From Gnetum montanum (taxonomy: Eukaryota > Streptophyta > Gnetopsida > Gnetales > Gnetaceae): 32,874 nt of DNA. A program made the position numbers and the translations under genes. Below the pieces are notes generated by a model. It searched no databases. It had not been told where the DNA came from and was given only the letters and a program-made list of their open reading frames with translations. This document shows positions 1-10,572 of the stretch, piece by piece. The DNA lies in assembly GCA_015680685.1 (NCBI GenBank), contig MNCI01038220.1, forward strand, positions 3,127 to 36,000. Reading direction: 5' to 3'. Every line of letters begins with the position of its first letter. Position 1 is the stretch's first letter.

Positions 1-900
1 AGAAGAAGAGAGAGACATTAACTGGTTTATCTAAAGGCTACATTGGCCTCTTTGCTTCCTTGACATTTTCTCTCCTCTTTTCTTTGGAAAATAAAACCTT
101 AATTAGGTTTTGTTGCCAAGACTAAACTTTGCTTTCTCACTGAATGGGTTGTGTTACATTTAGTAAACTTGGTTTCTTTGAATCTCCACTAAATGAGATG
201 TGTTAAATTAAGTAAACTTGGTTTCTTTGAATCTCTACAAGATGAGATGTACATTTAATGGACTGAAGTTTTGTTTTTCTACTAAATGAGATGTGCTACA
301 TTTAGTGAACCTGAGCATGGAGCATGCTAGAGAAGATGCCATAAGGTCATGGTGCATGAATGTCAAACATAGGTTTTCAATGTTAACAAGGTATGGAAGG
401 CTATAATTTGGCTACATGAAGTGGCTATGTATAGGGGGTGATGGAAGTGATGTGAGGTAAGCACTATTGGCAAGATCGAACATGCTAACTGCATCTTGTG
501 CATTGAGGTTATATGAGAACTTACCATTACAATGAGTCATACCTTTGTAGTGACTTCAGGCTCCATCCTGCAAACACAACTCCAAGTGAATAATAAAATA
601 GTGAAAGAGTACATGTGATTATAGAAATTTGCATAAGTCTCCATGAGTTGGCAAGCAAACATAGGCCATAATTATTTACAATCATCAGATACAGGAGAGG
701 ACTATATTTTGTTTAATTGATTTGTATAAATTTTTTAGACTTTGAGATGACAAAAGGAAAGATAAGAGGTCACGAAGGCTTTCTTATTGAAGACTATCAT
801 AGACATCAATATTGGTCACGTGTTCAGACCTAAAAACGATGACAAACAAAGGCTATAAGAAAATAGGTTAGTGTTATATGTAATATGATTTAAGATATGA
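1..900. other. Non-coding flank, probably the 3' untranslated part of element D
   Basis: No reading frame with recognisable protein similarity is seen on either strand. By position it lies beyond the integrase end of the minus-strand element D, so it may be D's 3' untranslated region or LTR. No LTR end, polypurine tract or TSD could be picked out, so this is inference from position only. It contains a short imperfect tandem repeat, listed separately. Confidence 0.4.
138..316. repeat. Imperfect tandem repeat, 3-4 copies of about 45-50 bp
   Basis: Units begin with variants of TAAATGAGATGTG followed by a TTACATTTAGTAAACTTGG-like stretch. The first two units (about 138-190 and 191-238) match well, including GTTTCTTTGAATCTC. 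The third (about 239-282) is diverged and the fourth (from about 283) is partial. No coding potential is apparent. Confidence 0.6.
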
Positions 901-904
901 ATGA

Positions 905-1780
905 TTGATTAGCTTGACCAATTCATTCCCATCCAGGTTCACAATTTGAATGCTACATTGCAATAGGCTTTGGTGACCAAGAAAGGTCCTTCCTAGTTAG
1001 TTGAGAAATTATTTGTAGGCTCGCAAATAGCCTTGAGGAGAAGGTTTCCTTCCTTGAATTTCCACCTCTTAAGATCATGTCAGTATTGTTATTTCTACCT
1101 TTCTTGATATGTTTTGATGTTGGCAAGCATGTGTATCTATTGTTCCTCCACCGAGTTGAGATCAATGATATGTAGCTCCTTATTTTATTCATGATTGATG
1201 AAGTTAGTTAGAGCTACCCTTAAGAATGGAACCTGTAATTCAAGAGGAAAAATAACTTCATATCCATAAATCAGGCTATATGATATAGCTTTGGTTATAG
1301 TCCTAAAGGTAGTCCTATAGGCCCATAGTAGGTGTAACAGTTGTTCATCCCATCTACATTTACCATTACTTAGCATCTTCTTTATAAGATTTATAATGAC
1401 CTTATTACTAGCTTTGGCTAGGCCATTGGCTTGTGGGTAATAAGGTGATGAAAAGAAATGTTTAATGCTCAACTATTGACAAAAGGCTTGCATTTCTTAG
1501 ATACTAAATTAAGGTTTGTTATCTATAACGATAGTTAATGGTAGGCTGAAATGAGATACAGTGTTATCAAAGATGAATTTGCAAACTTGTTGAGATGTTT
1601 TTTTTCTTAGAGGAGCCGCTTCAACTTATTTGGCGAACTATTCAATTGTGGTGATGATGAAACTATACCCTGTGAAGGATTTTGACATTATAGGTCCAAC
1701 TATGTCTATTTCCCATCATTGAAATGGCCATGTGATCTGAGTGGTATTCAACTCGGTTGGGGATATGTGTATTAGGTTAC
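905..1780 (-). pseudogene. Element D integrase, catalytic core and C-terminal domain (decayed)
   Basis: Read on the minus strand, the core begins with a WEIDIVGP-like motif holding the first catalytic Asp near 1710. A VIDNKP motif with the second Asp follows near 1525. Next comes SSPYYPQANG and then LAKASNK, where families of this type have a Glu in place of the Lys, so the third catalytic residue appears lost. The stretch after it (WDEQL.HLLWAYRTT) is characteristic of plant Ty3 integrases. Below about 1180, in another frame, a QEGNLLLK-like motif and an NxEGPF.VTKA motif mark the usual C-terminal domain, ending about 905. Several in-frame stops and at least one frameshift are present. The identification is firm; the edges are approximate. 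Confidence 0.88.
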
Positions 1781-1787
1781 TATACCA

Positions 1788-2009
1788 TTAACAAATATCA
1801 CAAGTCTTAACTTTTTGTAGATAATCACTTTTCATATAGGACCAATAGTACCCTAAACATCTAATCTTTAAGGCCATGGATCTAGGTCTTATGTGACCTT
1901 TGCATATATCCTTGTGTACTTTTTCGAGGATCATATGGGCTTTTGTTCTTCCCATGCATACTAGCAGTATGTCATCGTAGGATTTTTGACATAATGTATT
2001 ATCATCCAT
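1788..2009 (-). pseudogene. Element D integrase zinc-binding (H2C2) domain
   Basis: This is an open stretch of 73 residues with the integrase zinc-binding signature: the two His lie in VHKDICKGH and the two Cys in CDIC near its end. Between them, YYWSYMKSD matches the GYYWPTMKKD-type motif of Tat-like elements. All four zinc ligands are retained although neighbouring domains are damaged. It sits directly upstream, in transcription sense, of the catalytic core. Confidence 0.88.
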
Positions 2010-2507
2010 GATGACTTACTATTTGGACCATTTGCATATTGCATCTTTTTGGGGGGCAATCAAGTTTTGTGAAGGTTCATCATGCATTAAATAAAACTTC
2101 ATATCATCATTCCATTCTTGTTGAGGAACATTTTTAATAGTGGCTATAGAGATACCTTCAGTGTTATGTGTGATGGGATATGCACAATTCTCCATTATGG
2201 AAGGCATCTTGCTAAACACATCAGGCATAATATTTAGCGCCAAGGTAGCAATAGAATCAGCTAGTGTGTTTTCACCTTGAGAAATATGTTGAATAGCCAC
2301 ATTAGTAAACTGTGAAATAAGTGTTTTAGCTGGATTGCAAAATGGTTGTAAATGATTAGTCTTGCATGTGTAAACCTTAGTTAACTAGTTGACTACTAGT
2401 TGGAAATCATCCTTTATTAGTAAGTAGCTAATTCCATAGTCACGAACTATCAACATCCCTATTATTAGTCCTTCATACTTTGCTACATTATTAGTGCATG
2501 AAAATTG
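2010..2507 (-). pseudogene. Element D second RNase H, C-terminal part, and linker to integrase
   Basis: On the minus strand the block starts with SCTNNVAKYEG, the typical centre of the plant/archaeal-type RNase H of Tat elements. The catalytic Glu (usual NNxAEYEA) is replaced by Lys. Next comes LLIKDDFQLV, the equivalent of the GDSQLV motif, then an in-frame stop, then ISQGENTLADSIATLA near 2250, which closes the domain. About 70 linker residues follow before the integrase zinc finger. The N-terminal part lies at 29149-29250, on the other side of element C. Confidence 0.87.
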
Positions 2508-2512
2508 GAAGC
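2508..2512. repeat. Left TSD of element C (GAAGC)
   Basis: These five bases lie directly before the TGTTGTC start of C. They match GAAGT directly after C's CCAACA end at four of five positions. The sequence that becomes adjacent when C and one copy are removed restores the RNase H frame of D. Confidence 0.85.
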
Positions 2513-2951
2513 TGTTGTCGCATTTACACCATTTTAATGGACTAGATTTTATGAGATAATGTTGAGAACTAAACTGTCCAATTTATCTTTTCAATGGTGA
2601 TTGGAAGATAAAAGTTAAATTATTTATTTAAAAGGGGAATAGTGAAAAGTTTGATAAAGAAAGATGTTAAAGGAAAAAAATTTTGAAAAGTGCTCTTTAT
2701 ATTCAAGGTATGCACATTTTGAGTTTGTGTTAATAATTCAAAAGGCATGGAATTAATGAAAGCTTTGGAAGGTGTATCTAGCTTAAGGATGAAGAATTTG
2801 TGGTTTTCCCATGTAAAAATATGTATAATGGTGAAGGTGAAATTTGGGAAATGCCAAAAAGTTTATTGCAATCATATCACCATTGGTTCTTACATTGTAT
2901 CAATTTATCAGTTTCAGTTTTAGTGGTAAATTGGATGTTTCAAAGAATAAT
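2513..2951 (+). repeat. Element C 5' LTR, first part
   Basis: It aligns by eye with the start of the 3' LTR at 26212: both have TGTTGTC, a CATTT(A/G)CACCATTTT stretch and GAGATAATGTTGAGAACTAAA. The alignment stops at 2951, where element A is inserted, and resumes at 10573. The last five bases (ATAAT, 2947-2951) are A's left TSD. Confidence 0.9.
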
Positions 2952-3878
2952 TGATGAGTCATGAATTTGCTGGCTATGATATTGCTACCATGATATCACA
3001 GCCCTGATATCCCAGTGGCTGTGATATTGCAGCCATGATATCACATCAGTTGCGATATCACGTACATGATATCACATCAGCTGCGATATCGCATATGTGA
3101 TATCACGTACACAATACCGTGCTTTGCCTCAATTTCTATAAATAAGAGGCAACTCTCCCTTGTTTCCCAACTTAGTTTAGTCTAGTAGCTAGACTCTGGT
3201 AGTTTTATCCCTCCAAAGTTAGAATATTTTCCAGTGTATGCCCATAGTGTGGTGAATGTAATTATATGGCATTCTTTATTTGAGTGTGACGTACTTGGAC
3301 ATGCACATGACCGGAAATAAAGTTTGAGATTACTTCATCATTGCAACATTGACTTAGTTTAATTCTTTAATTATTTAATTATTATTATTATTTATTTCTT
3401 TCCTAGTTAGTCTCTCTTACCCTTATCTCATGTTAAAACGTGAAATGAGTACAACTTGATTACGAGCATTTAAGTGTGACTACTTGGTAACCCAGTAGCA
3501 TACCTAGGATTTGCGCTTGGTAATCCTCGTGGTAGTCGTGCACGAAGTTCAAGATGTGTACGGATGATTAAGGAGTGGATGCTCATCGCACTTAGGCTAG
3601 ATTAGATTCTCTTACCCATTCTCCTAGATTAGTTAATATTACTTTCTTTCTATTGCCTTCAGGAGTAGCGTTAGATTAGGAACCACATCATACACCTCAC
3701 TTTGGACTAAACCATACGCGACAAAGCTAATACTAGTCTAGGTGGAAAGATAGTGAACTACGACCTAAGGCTAACTATCTAGGTGCCACAACTAGTCCAT
3801 CTGTGGAGTTTGACCAGATCATGTGTGAAAATGCTTGTATTTGTATGGTTGAGTGTAGGGGTACCTCTCCACTCATCA
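2952..3878 (+). repeat. Element A 5' LTR
   Basis: It starts TGATGAGTCATG and ends CCACTCATCA. It holds a GATATC-rich array (about 2975-3112), then TATAAATA at 3137-3144, then a transcribed part that is close to the 3' LTR. The last 35 or so bases, including GAGTGTAGGGGTACCT, are nearly the same as in the B-family LTRs. Downstream of the TATA box the two A LTRs agree at roughly nine positions in ten by eye. The array upstream differs much more. Confidence 0.93.
2975..3112 (+). promoter_or_regulatory. GATATC-rich array upstream of the element A TATA box
   Basis: About nine copies of a short unit built on TGATATC(A/G)CG are spaced by ACGTAC- or CATCAG-type linkers. Several copies form near-palindromes such as GATATCACGTACATGATATC. 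The array ends about 25 bp before the TATA box at 3137-3144. Similar arrays sit at the same place in the other LTRs of this family group. A role in transcription factor binding or silencing is inference. Confidence 0.6.
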
Positions 3879-3897
3879 TAGGCGTTGTTGCCAGGGA
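3879..3897 (+). other. Element A primer-binding site (tRNA-Asp type)
   Basis: Directly behind the LTR end, TAGGCGTTGTTGCCAGGGA matches the site TTGGCGCCGTTGCCAGG of element B with three changes. Two of these are C-to-T, as expected from decay of methylated cytosines. The complement of the 3' end of plant tRNA-Asp reads TGGCGCCGTTGCCGGGG, so tRNA-Asp priming is likely. Confidence 0.75.
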
Positions 3898-4022
3898 TGG
3901 TGCTAGTTATCTAGATTAGTTATATCATATAAGGTCGTTGCATAGGACTTAACGATATATCTCTTAAGAAGAAAGAATAATTATAAAAAGTCACACATAA
4001 ATTCATACAAAAGTTCACAACC

Positions 4023-5793
4023 ATGCCTCTCCTACAAGATCACGATAATGCCACACTTAGTGAGGAAGTTCATTGGAGAACCAATGAACTATATGACAAT
4101 GAAGATTGGAGTACATAACCTGAAGTAGGGGTTTCTTATAAACATAAACAAAAGCAACGTCATCCCAACACATGGAGACATAACTTACAAGATGACGATG
4201 AACCCCTACTGGCCACTACAAGCTTAATGCAAATACAAGAGGTTGTTTGAATCTTCTGTAGGCATCGTAAAGAGAGCCTTCTACCTAAGCTCGATTTAAA
4301 TAACTTCCCTAATTTCTTAGGAGGCTATGACTTAGATCCACATCAACATTTACAAGCCTTATANTGGACATGGCCTTAGAAAGATATTATGCACTATTAA
4401 ACAACAGTCCAGGCCATGGGTTTTCCAAGGAAAGGCTAATGTACCATATCATTGATGGGCTACATGATGCAACAAGAGAGACCTTAGGAATGTATGCCCA
4501 AGGTCAAGTATACGAACTACGAACCCATCAAGTCCAAGAGCTTATTAAGCAGGTAGCAAAAGAAGAAGGAGATATGGCTAGATGGGAGAGTGTTGAAAAA
4601 CATCAACGGGACCAAAAACTCAACTTAATGAGGGTCCATGATCATAAAAAGGAGAAATCAACCAATCACAAGGAGAAAGAATCATCTTTGCTGGTACAAC
4701 AATCATTAGAAGAAGTTAAGGCAAAGATCAATAAGATGTTGGAATGGACGTATCAAAAGTGTGGAGAATTTATCAACATCATTGGAGATAGAGTTTTGAC
4801 AAACCAAGAAGTAGGACAAAACATTAGAAAATTGGAAATAAGGGATAAGGAAAATAAGAGTTCAACTACCAATCATATGTATGAATGCAATATATGCCTA
4901 TACGATCACCGCAAGGCCCAATGCCCAATATTGTTACATTTGCATGAGCATTGGGGAAGCACGTTACATCCCGAGTTCGTATAGAGATACTGTATTCGAT
5001 CATAGTGGCAACAATCCCAGTCGTGGGGGAAACCATCCCTACACTAGAGGCACCCTTCATATTATCCGAATCCAAATGCTTATCAAGTTCAACACCCTGT
5101 TTCTCCAACTAGGCTACCATACTCTATCTCACCACAATATCATTCTCCTCAATACTATCAGCCCATGCCTTCAACACAACCACCACCTTGTGCACCTTAC
5201 ACTCCTCCTAAATTTCAACATTCTCATCCTTTCCCTCCTTCCATACTGCCACCAATTGTTCCTAAGGTGTCTGAAGCAACAATAGTGAGAAACCCACGAA
5301 TGTTACTTGTGCTAATACTACCAACAGTAGTGAGAAACCTCAGCAACATCGAAAGCACCCCTTCTTTAAACATGGCCATAAGAAGGGACAACACAACTCT
5401 GAGGCCACTGCATCCTCCAACTCAACACAAGTCCCACACTATGGTGCACCCTTATCTTCGAATCCAATGCCTCATGTAACTTCATCAGGGCCACCAACTC
5501 ACACTCTAACAACAATACAGCACAATGAGCACAAAAATGAAGAGCGAAAACCCAATCCTTGCATACCATCTAACGGTCCCAAACACCATAGTGGGTCAAC
5601 TCGTTATCTAGGAACTACATCATATAAATTACCCCACTATGCTCATTATAATCAAGTGTGTGAAACCCGATGGGGTAAGTATGCCTGGGCCCCAATATTT
5701 CCAAGATGCAAGGATCCCCGTCATCAATTATTAATCCTTGTCATCCTCAACCGTTTAGATATGAGGGATATTCCCCATTCTAATAGCAAGTAG
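4023..5793 (+). pseudogene. Element A gag (decayed, with central deletion)
   Basis: Reading starts at ATG 4023 (MPLLQDHDN). The N-terminal part reaches DEPLLAT and LDLNNFPNFLGGYD, which correspond to DEPLLAT and LDMNNIPRFEGGYN in element B's gag. At 4364, where the sequence has an N, the frame breaks. It resumes at YYALLNNSPGHG (B: YYALLHRCPGHG). About 80 residues of the gag core present in B are missing here. Then come a conserved helix-rich region (VQELIKQVAKEEG), a coiled-coil-like charged region, a zinc-knuckle-like motif at 4886-4924, and a Pro/His/Thr-rich tail read in shifted frames up to 5793. Stops and frameshifts rule out function. Confidence 0.82.
4886..4924 (+). other. Variant zinc knuckle in element A gag
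   Basis: Thirteen codons read CNICLYDHRKAQC, which is C-x2-C-x3-H-x4-C. The usual retroviral knuckle is C-x2-C-x4-H-x4-C. Element B has the same short spacing at 18351-18389, so the spacing looks inherited and not a random deletion. Confidence 0.65.
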
Positions 5794-7150
5794 GATTAAT
5801 AACCACTTTTTATTTTCTTTAATTTTACAACTTTTTGTTTTCCAGTTTTTGGTTTTTTAATCTCTTGTTTTATCTTTTTTGTCTTTTTGTCTTTTTATGT
5901 TTTTTGTAAGTAATCTCATCTATGAATAAAACCCTTATGTGGACCATTGGTTGAGGTGTGTTCTATGTTATTAAGTCTCGAACGATCAATTATTTGGACA
6001 GTGAGCCCATTACACCCACTCATCCATTCTACAAATAAGAGGTTCTGTTCGAGGGTACAGTGATGTTCTTGACATTTTTAAAAACTCAAAATTATTTTTG
6101 TGTTCATTGTACCCAAAATGAAGAGGGATGGACCAAGATGGAATGATTAGGGTGTGACATCAAGGAGACTTGTGGATTCTCTTTGGTGACGTCTGTGGGA
6201 GTTATTGTGCAATGTGGTCGTACTAAGATCCTTGTAGATCTAACGAAAAATAGGAGTAAGAGTAATCAAAAAGGGCACTCGAAAATCAAACACTGTTCTA
6301 GGGGGTCCCACTGGAAAGACATGCATCCATGCCTGAAGGTTGGTGGCTTCTTTGGATCCAGTAAAGTGAAAAAAAAAGGAAAAAGGAGAAAGAAAAAGAA
6401 AAAGAAAAGTGACATAAAACAAAAGTCACTCCTCCCTTGAATAAAACGCTAGGTGATCGTACACCTTGTTGTTATGGTACTCTCATAGTGGTTCATCATG
6501 GGATGAAACAATGTGATGTCACTGATAAGAGGAATGGACTTGGTCCTGATCTTGGAATGATGGGTTAATGACACATTAATCATGCTTTACACGTAGGAAT
6601 TACTGTGCCTTGGGTCAGTTACCTCATGTCCCAATCTCTATAAACCCTTTCTATAGTTTGTCTCATCTCACTGTTTGTATAATTGTAGCTCATGTCTTGT
6701 GTAGCATAGAATTCTCATCTCATTCTAGTGATAATTACATGTGTGTGTTTTGTGGAGTTAGTGCAGATTACATTTAACCCTTCTAGTGCCCATGGACACT
6801 TTAAGTGTGGTTACACAAGGGCATTATAGGTTGAAACCTACTTTAGGGAGGATCCACTTGTGTAATTTTTTGTGATCTTCACTTATGCTATAGCGCACAC
6901 ACACCATTTTCCCCCTTAGCTTATTATTCATAACATCCTTTCCTTACTATTACCCCTTTGAATTTCAACATTCCCATGAACCATCACATAACCTTTTTCT
7001 TAACCACAAAAGTTTTTATTGATAAAATCCACACCATCATCATTTATTGTGCCTTTTGAATTAACGAAATTGCCCTAGACCCCTTAATCATAACCAATGT
7101 CCTCAATTTACAACATTAATTTCAAAATTCCTCTTAAAAAATTTTGGTAT
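5794..7150 (+). other. Non-coding middle of element A
   Basis: A strongly T-rich stretch (about 5805-5910) follows gag directly. Then comes unassigned sequence with a purine-rich AAG/AAA run at about 6365-6415. A reading frame of 85 codons at 6183-6440 ends in this lysine-rich run and resembles nothing I recognise. Protease, reverse transcriptase and integrase motifs were looked for and not seen. Element B has a comparable T-rich tract behind its gag-protease region. Confidence 0.55.
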
Positions 7151-7169
7151 TTTTGTGGTGTCTCATGGC

Positions 7170-7250
7170 ACTAGGGACGTGATATAGCATACATGATATC
7201 ACGTATACGATGTATCGTACGCGATATCGAATCTCTGCAACCTATAAATA
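7170..7250 (+). promoter_or_regulatory. Internal promoter-like region in element A
   Basis: A GATATC array (TGATATCACGTATACGA, then GCGATATCG) is followed by TATAAATAGG at 7243-7252. This is the same layout as in the LTR promoters of A and B. The sequence after the TATA box does not match those LTRs. It stands about 470 bp before the ATG of the extra ORF at 7721, so it could have driven that ORF. It may equally be a remnant of a further, unrecognised LTR. Confidence 0.5.
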
Positions 7251-7720
7251 GGTGACCCCCCCTACAACACTTAGCATCATTTTTTCATTCACATGGGGGA
7301 GTTTTTGAAATTTTTCTCTGCAACTTGCGATTGAGCGACCCTTTCTTTTCTCACTATATTTTGCTCACTGGTACTCCGATTTTACTTCCGTTTGAACCTA
7401 CTTGAACTCGGAGTGTTCAGCTTAGTCATGGGGGAGGGACACTTGCTGAAAAGCACCTAAATTTTTTTAAATTTATCATCGCCCAAAGGACATCATCTAG
7501 GGTAATTAACTCTAACACTTAGAATAATTGTGTCTAAAAATCATTTAACCCCTAGGTATACCAGAAAACTAAAATGGAAACCACCTAAGTCACGGGACTT
7601 ATTACAAACTTTCGGGCAAGATCACATAGAAATAAAATAAGATCATTAATTAAGACGAGTAGTAAGGTATAACTTAACTTCAAAAACAACCTTACTAACG
7701 CTTGGCCAGTGTGATTGCAG
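7251..7720 (+). other. Leader-like stretch before the extra ORF of element A
   Basis: There is no coding signal on the plus strand. The stretch ends in CAGTGTGATTGCAG directly before ATG at 7721, which looks like a plant intron acceptor. A 5'-leader intron is therefore possible but not shown. Two GGGGGAG motifs occur near 7294 and 7430. Confidence 0.35.
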
Positions 7721-7906
7721 ATGGCCTCGAAACGTGTGCCCAAGGTGGAAGCAAATGATCTTGAAGAGGTGGAAGAAAAAGACCTACTGGACAACATGCA
7801 GAACAAGAGGAGCAATCATTTAGCATTCATCAAGATGAACCTCCTACCGAATGGTCTGGGCAGGTAGAAGGAGGAGCTGCTGCAGGGCCTGAACCGGGAC
7901 AACAAC

Positions 7907-8910
7907 TGATGAGACACGATATCACATAGGCCACAATATCGCGTATACGATATCGTGGTCCGTCGCCAAATCTATAAATAAGAGGTGGCACTCCTCTTAT
8001 TTTCCATCCTAGGCTTAAAGTAGGGAAACTCTGGCAGATTGATCACTCCAGAGATAGAATATTTTCCATGTGCCCATAGTAGGAGTCCCCAAGTGAACGG
8101 CTCTTTATTCGAGCAACTTTGTACCTGAACGTAAATTGTGTACAACAATAAAGATGAGCTTTGTGGATAAACCTTGCAGTGCATGGAATAGGTTTATTAC
8201 TTGTTATTTCTTACATGTTATTTATTACCTGCATTAGCATGGAATGAGTATGACTTGATTACGAGCATCTATGGATGTGTACGGCTAGTCAAGGAATCGA
8301 CTGCTCATTACAACGTGGTATGAGTATGACTTGATTACGAGCATTGACGAATGTGTACAGCTAATCAAGGAATCGGCTGCTCATCGTGATTAGATTCTCT
8401 CTCCCTCAACTCCTAGAATGTGGGATGAGTACGACTTGATTATGAGCATCTATGGATGTGTATGGCTAGTTAAGGAATCGGCTGCTCATCACACTTAGGC
8501 TAGTTAAGTGCCTCAGTACGACCACTTAGAGCACGTGCGTTACGTGTGGTGATCCCAGTAATGATTAGCGTTTGGTAGCCACAGTTTCATAGTTCAGGGT
8601 GTGTACAGTAAGTGGGAATGGATGCTGATGCTAGTCAATTTAAACTTAGGACATTAGTTAGAGTTAGTTAGATTCTCAACCCTTCACCTCGATGGCATAG
8701 GAGAAAAGGATAAAAGACATAAAAATCATATACCTTGGACTTACTTAACCATACACCGTGAAAACAACAAGTAAGTCTAGGAAGAAAACAAATGATTAAC
8801 CCCAAGTGTTTCATGGGGCGTTTAGGCATTTAGTTTGTGGAGTTCGACCGGATCGCACGTGCTATGCTCGTTTCGTATGGTTGAGTGTAGGGGTACCTCG
8901 CCACTCATTA
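7907..8910 (+). mobile_element. Solo LTR of the element B family, inside element A
   Basis: This 1004-bp LTR runs from TGATGAGACACG to CCACTCATTA, where the last TCA has become TTA. It is flanked by a perfect ACAAC duplication (7902-7906 and 8911-8915). A short GATATC array precedes TATAAATA at 7973-7980. Downstream, CCAGAGATAGAATATTTTCC and CATGTGCCCATAGTAGGAG match the inverted LTRs of element B. It also has three copies of a unit ACTTGATTA(C/T)GAGCAT...GGCTGCTCAT (about 8249-8490), which makes it longer than B's LTRs. No internal region follows, so recombination between two LTRs probably removed it. Confidence 0.9.
8249..8490 (+). repeat. Threefold repeat inside the solo LTR
   Basis: Three units of about 70-100 bp each contain GAGTATGACTTGATTACGAG (or close to it), then GATGTGTACGGCTAGTCAAG, then CGGCTGCTCATC. 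Element A's LTRs have only one such unit (near 3450-3590 and 10135-10275). This explains most of the extra length of this LTR. Confidence 0.65.
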
Positions 8911-9650
8911 ACAACTCATGTTGCCCCAAGATTGTGTTCAGGCTATCCATTAGAAGTACACATTCATTGCGGTGATTGTGGAATTGAACTTTGAATCATT
9001 TGTATAGTTTGCTCCTGAGGCCATTAGGGATCACCTCAAAAGATCTCCCTTATGGCCTATCCTCTCTGAAAGCAGTGCCTGGTACCTAGGAGAGATGTGC
9101 CAATTTTGGCACTATAAGGAGCAAGGCACTACAGTTAACAATTGTGATGTGATTGTTGAATTCTCTGTTTAAGCCATTTTGGAAGTATCAAACCTTCCGA
9201 ATATAGGGCCAAAAGTTGCTCAGAACCAGCTGAACACTTTCAGAACCAAGTAACTTAATAAACTATTGATAGAGAATAAAAGGATGGTGAAAGAAAAAGA
9301 GAAGGTTGACTGGGATGCCTCTATGACACAAGCGCAAACTTACGTGCATGCCAAGGCACTCAAGGCCTTACAAGAGGAGAAACTCTAGGCCATACTTCGA
9401 CACCATCAAATTCTAAGACCTGGAGCGCAAGAAAAGGGAAAGACACCTATGGAGGATCCACTGCCACCAGAAACTACATGAGTTCCACCATTTTGTAATC
9501 ATAGGATATTCTTTTGTGTTGTGTCTCAATTTTGTTCTGACTCCACACTGTGGCATGAATCCATTCTAGTTAGTCAATAATCCCATACCTATCCACTGTG
9601 TAATCAAGGAGCTTGTTCTCTCTGTAACTCAAGGACAAGTTTTCATTCAA

Positions 9651-9661
9651 TCGTGGGGGTA
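9651..9661 (+). other. Element A polypurine tract
   Basis: TCGTGGGGGTA directly precedes the 3' LTR start TGATGAG. Element B has ATGGGGGTA at the same place on its own strand, so this is the likely plus-strand primer. Confidence 0.65.
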
Positions 9662-10567
9662 TGATGAGTCATGAATTTGCTAGCTGTGATAACATTGCCA
9701 TGATATCATGTACATGATATCACAACCGCGATATCACATCAGCTACAATATCACGTACGCAATATCACGTACACAATATTGCATACGCAATATCACGTAC
9801 ATGATATTGCGGTCTGCCTCAATTTCTATAAATAAGAGCTAACTCTCCCTTATTTCCCAAATTAGTTTAGTCCAATATCTAGACTCTAGCAATTTTATCC
9901 CTTCAGAGTTAGAATATTTTTCTAGTGTATGCCTGTAGTGTGGTGAATGTAATTGTACGTCATCCTTTATTTGAGTGTGACGTACTTGGACACGCACATG
10001 ATCGGAAATAAAGATCGAGATTACTTCATCATTGGAGCATTCACTTAGTTTAAGTCTTTAATTATTTAATTGTTATTATTATTTATTACTTTCCTAGTTA
10101 GTCTCTCTTACCCTTATCTCATGTTAAAATGTGGAATGAGTACGACTTGATTACGAGCATTTAAGTGTGACTACTTGGTAACCTAGTAGCGTACCTAGGA
10201 TCTGCGCTTGGTAATCCTAGTGGTAGTCATGCACAGTCCAAGATGTGTATGGATGATCAAGGAACGAATGCTCATCGCACTTAGGCTAGATTAGATTCTC
10301 TTACCCGTTCTCCTAGATTAGTTAATATTACTTTCTTTCTATTGCCTTCAGGAGTAGCGTTAGATTAGGAACCACATCATACACCTCACTCTGGACTAAA
10401 CCATATGTGACAAAGCTAATACTAGTCCAGGTGGGAAGACAGTGAACTGTGACCTAAGGCTAACTGTCTAGGTGTCACAACTAGTTCGTCTGTGGAGTTC
10501 AACCAGATCACGCGTGAAAATGCTTGTATTTGTATGGTTGAGTGTAGGGGTACCTTGCCACTCATCA
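9662..10567 (+). repeat. Element A 3' LTR
   Basis: It starts TGATGAGTCATG and ends GCCACTCATCA. The array at about 9690-9812 has GATATC units, several decayed to CAATATC. TATAAATA lies at 9827-9834. The right TSD ATAAT follows at 10568-10572. Confidence 0.93.
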
Positions 10568-10572
10568 ATAAT

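Larger units (their letters stand above)
7721..9481 (+). pseudogene. Unidentified extra ORF of element A, split by a solo LTR
   Basis: I do not recognise this product. It starts ATG 7721 (MASKRVPKVEAND) with an acidic N-terminal part. A one-base shift then leads into a frame that runs from about 7795 to the solo LTR at 7907. If the solo LTR and one TSD copy are left out, the same frame continues from 8916 to the TGA at 9479. Only five stops interrupt it (8951, 9005, 9170, 9251, 9386) in about 570 bases. Readable parts include WYLGEMCQFWHYKEQGTTVN, LEVSNLPNIGPKVA and a charged helix (KEKEKVDWD, then HAKALKALQEEK). No membrane segment is visible. Position between the gag region and the polypurine tract recalls the third ORF of some plant gypsy elements, but no family could be assigned. 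Confidence 0.5.
2952..10567 (+). mobile_element. Element A: non-autonomous gag-bearing LTR retrotransposon
   Basis: This 7.6-kb element has two LTRs of 927 and 906 bp running from TGATGAGTCATG to CACTCATCA, flanked by a perfect ATAAT duplication (2947-2951 and 10568-10572). The uninterrupted site can be seen in C's other LTR near 26655. Behind the 5' LTR is a tRNA-Asp-type primer site, then a decayed gag. No protease, reverse transcriptase or integrase motif was found. The 3' half holds a promoter-like region, an unidentified ORF and a polypurine tract. The layout resembles gag-only non-autonomous elements (TR-GAG type). A B-family solo LTR is nested inside. Confidence 0.9.

Noticed and set aside
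2975-3112. Short regularly repeated units resembling a CRISPR array
   Set aside because: Units are very short and degenerate, there are no unique spacers of fixed length, the location is an LTR promoter, and the genome is eukaryotic.
6183-6440. Lysine-rich 85-codon frame in element A
   Set aside because: Its end is a simple purine run and there is no similarity or conserved partner in element B, so a gene call is not supported.
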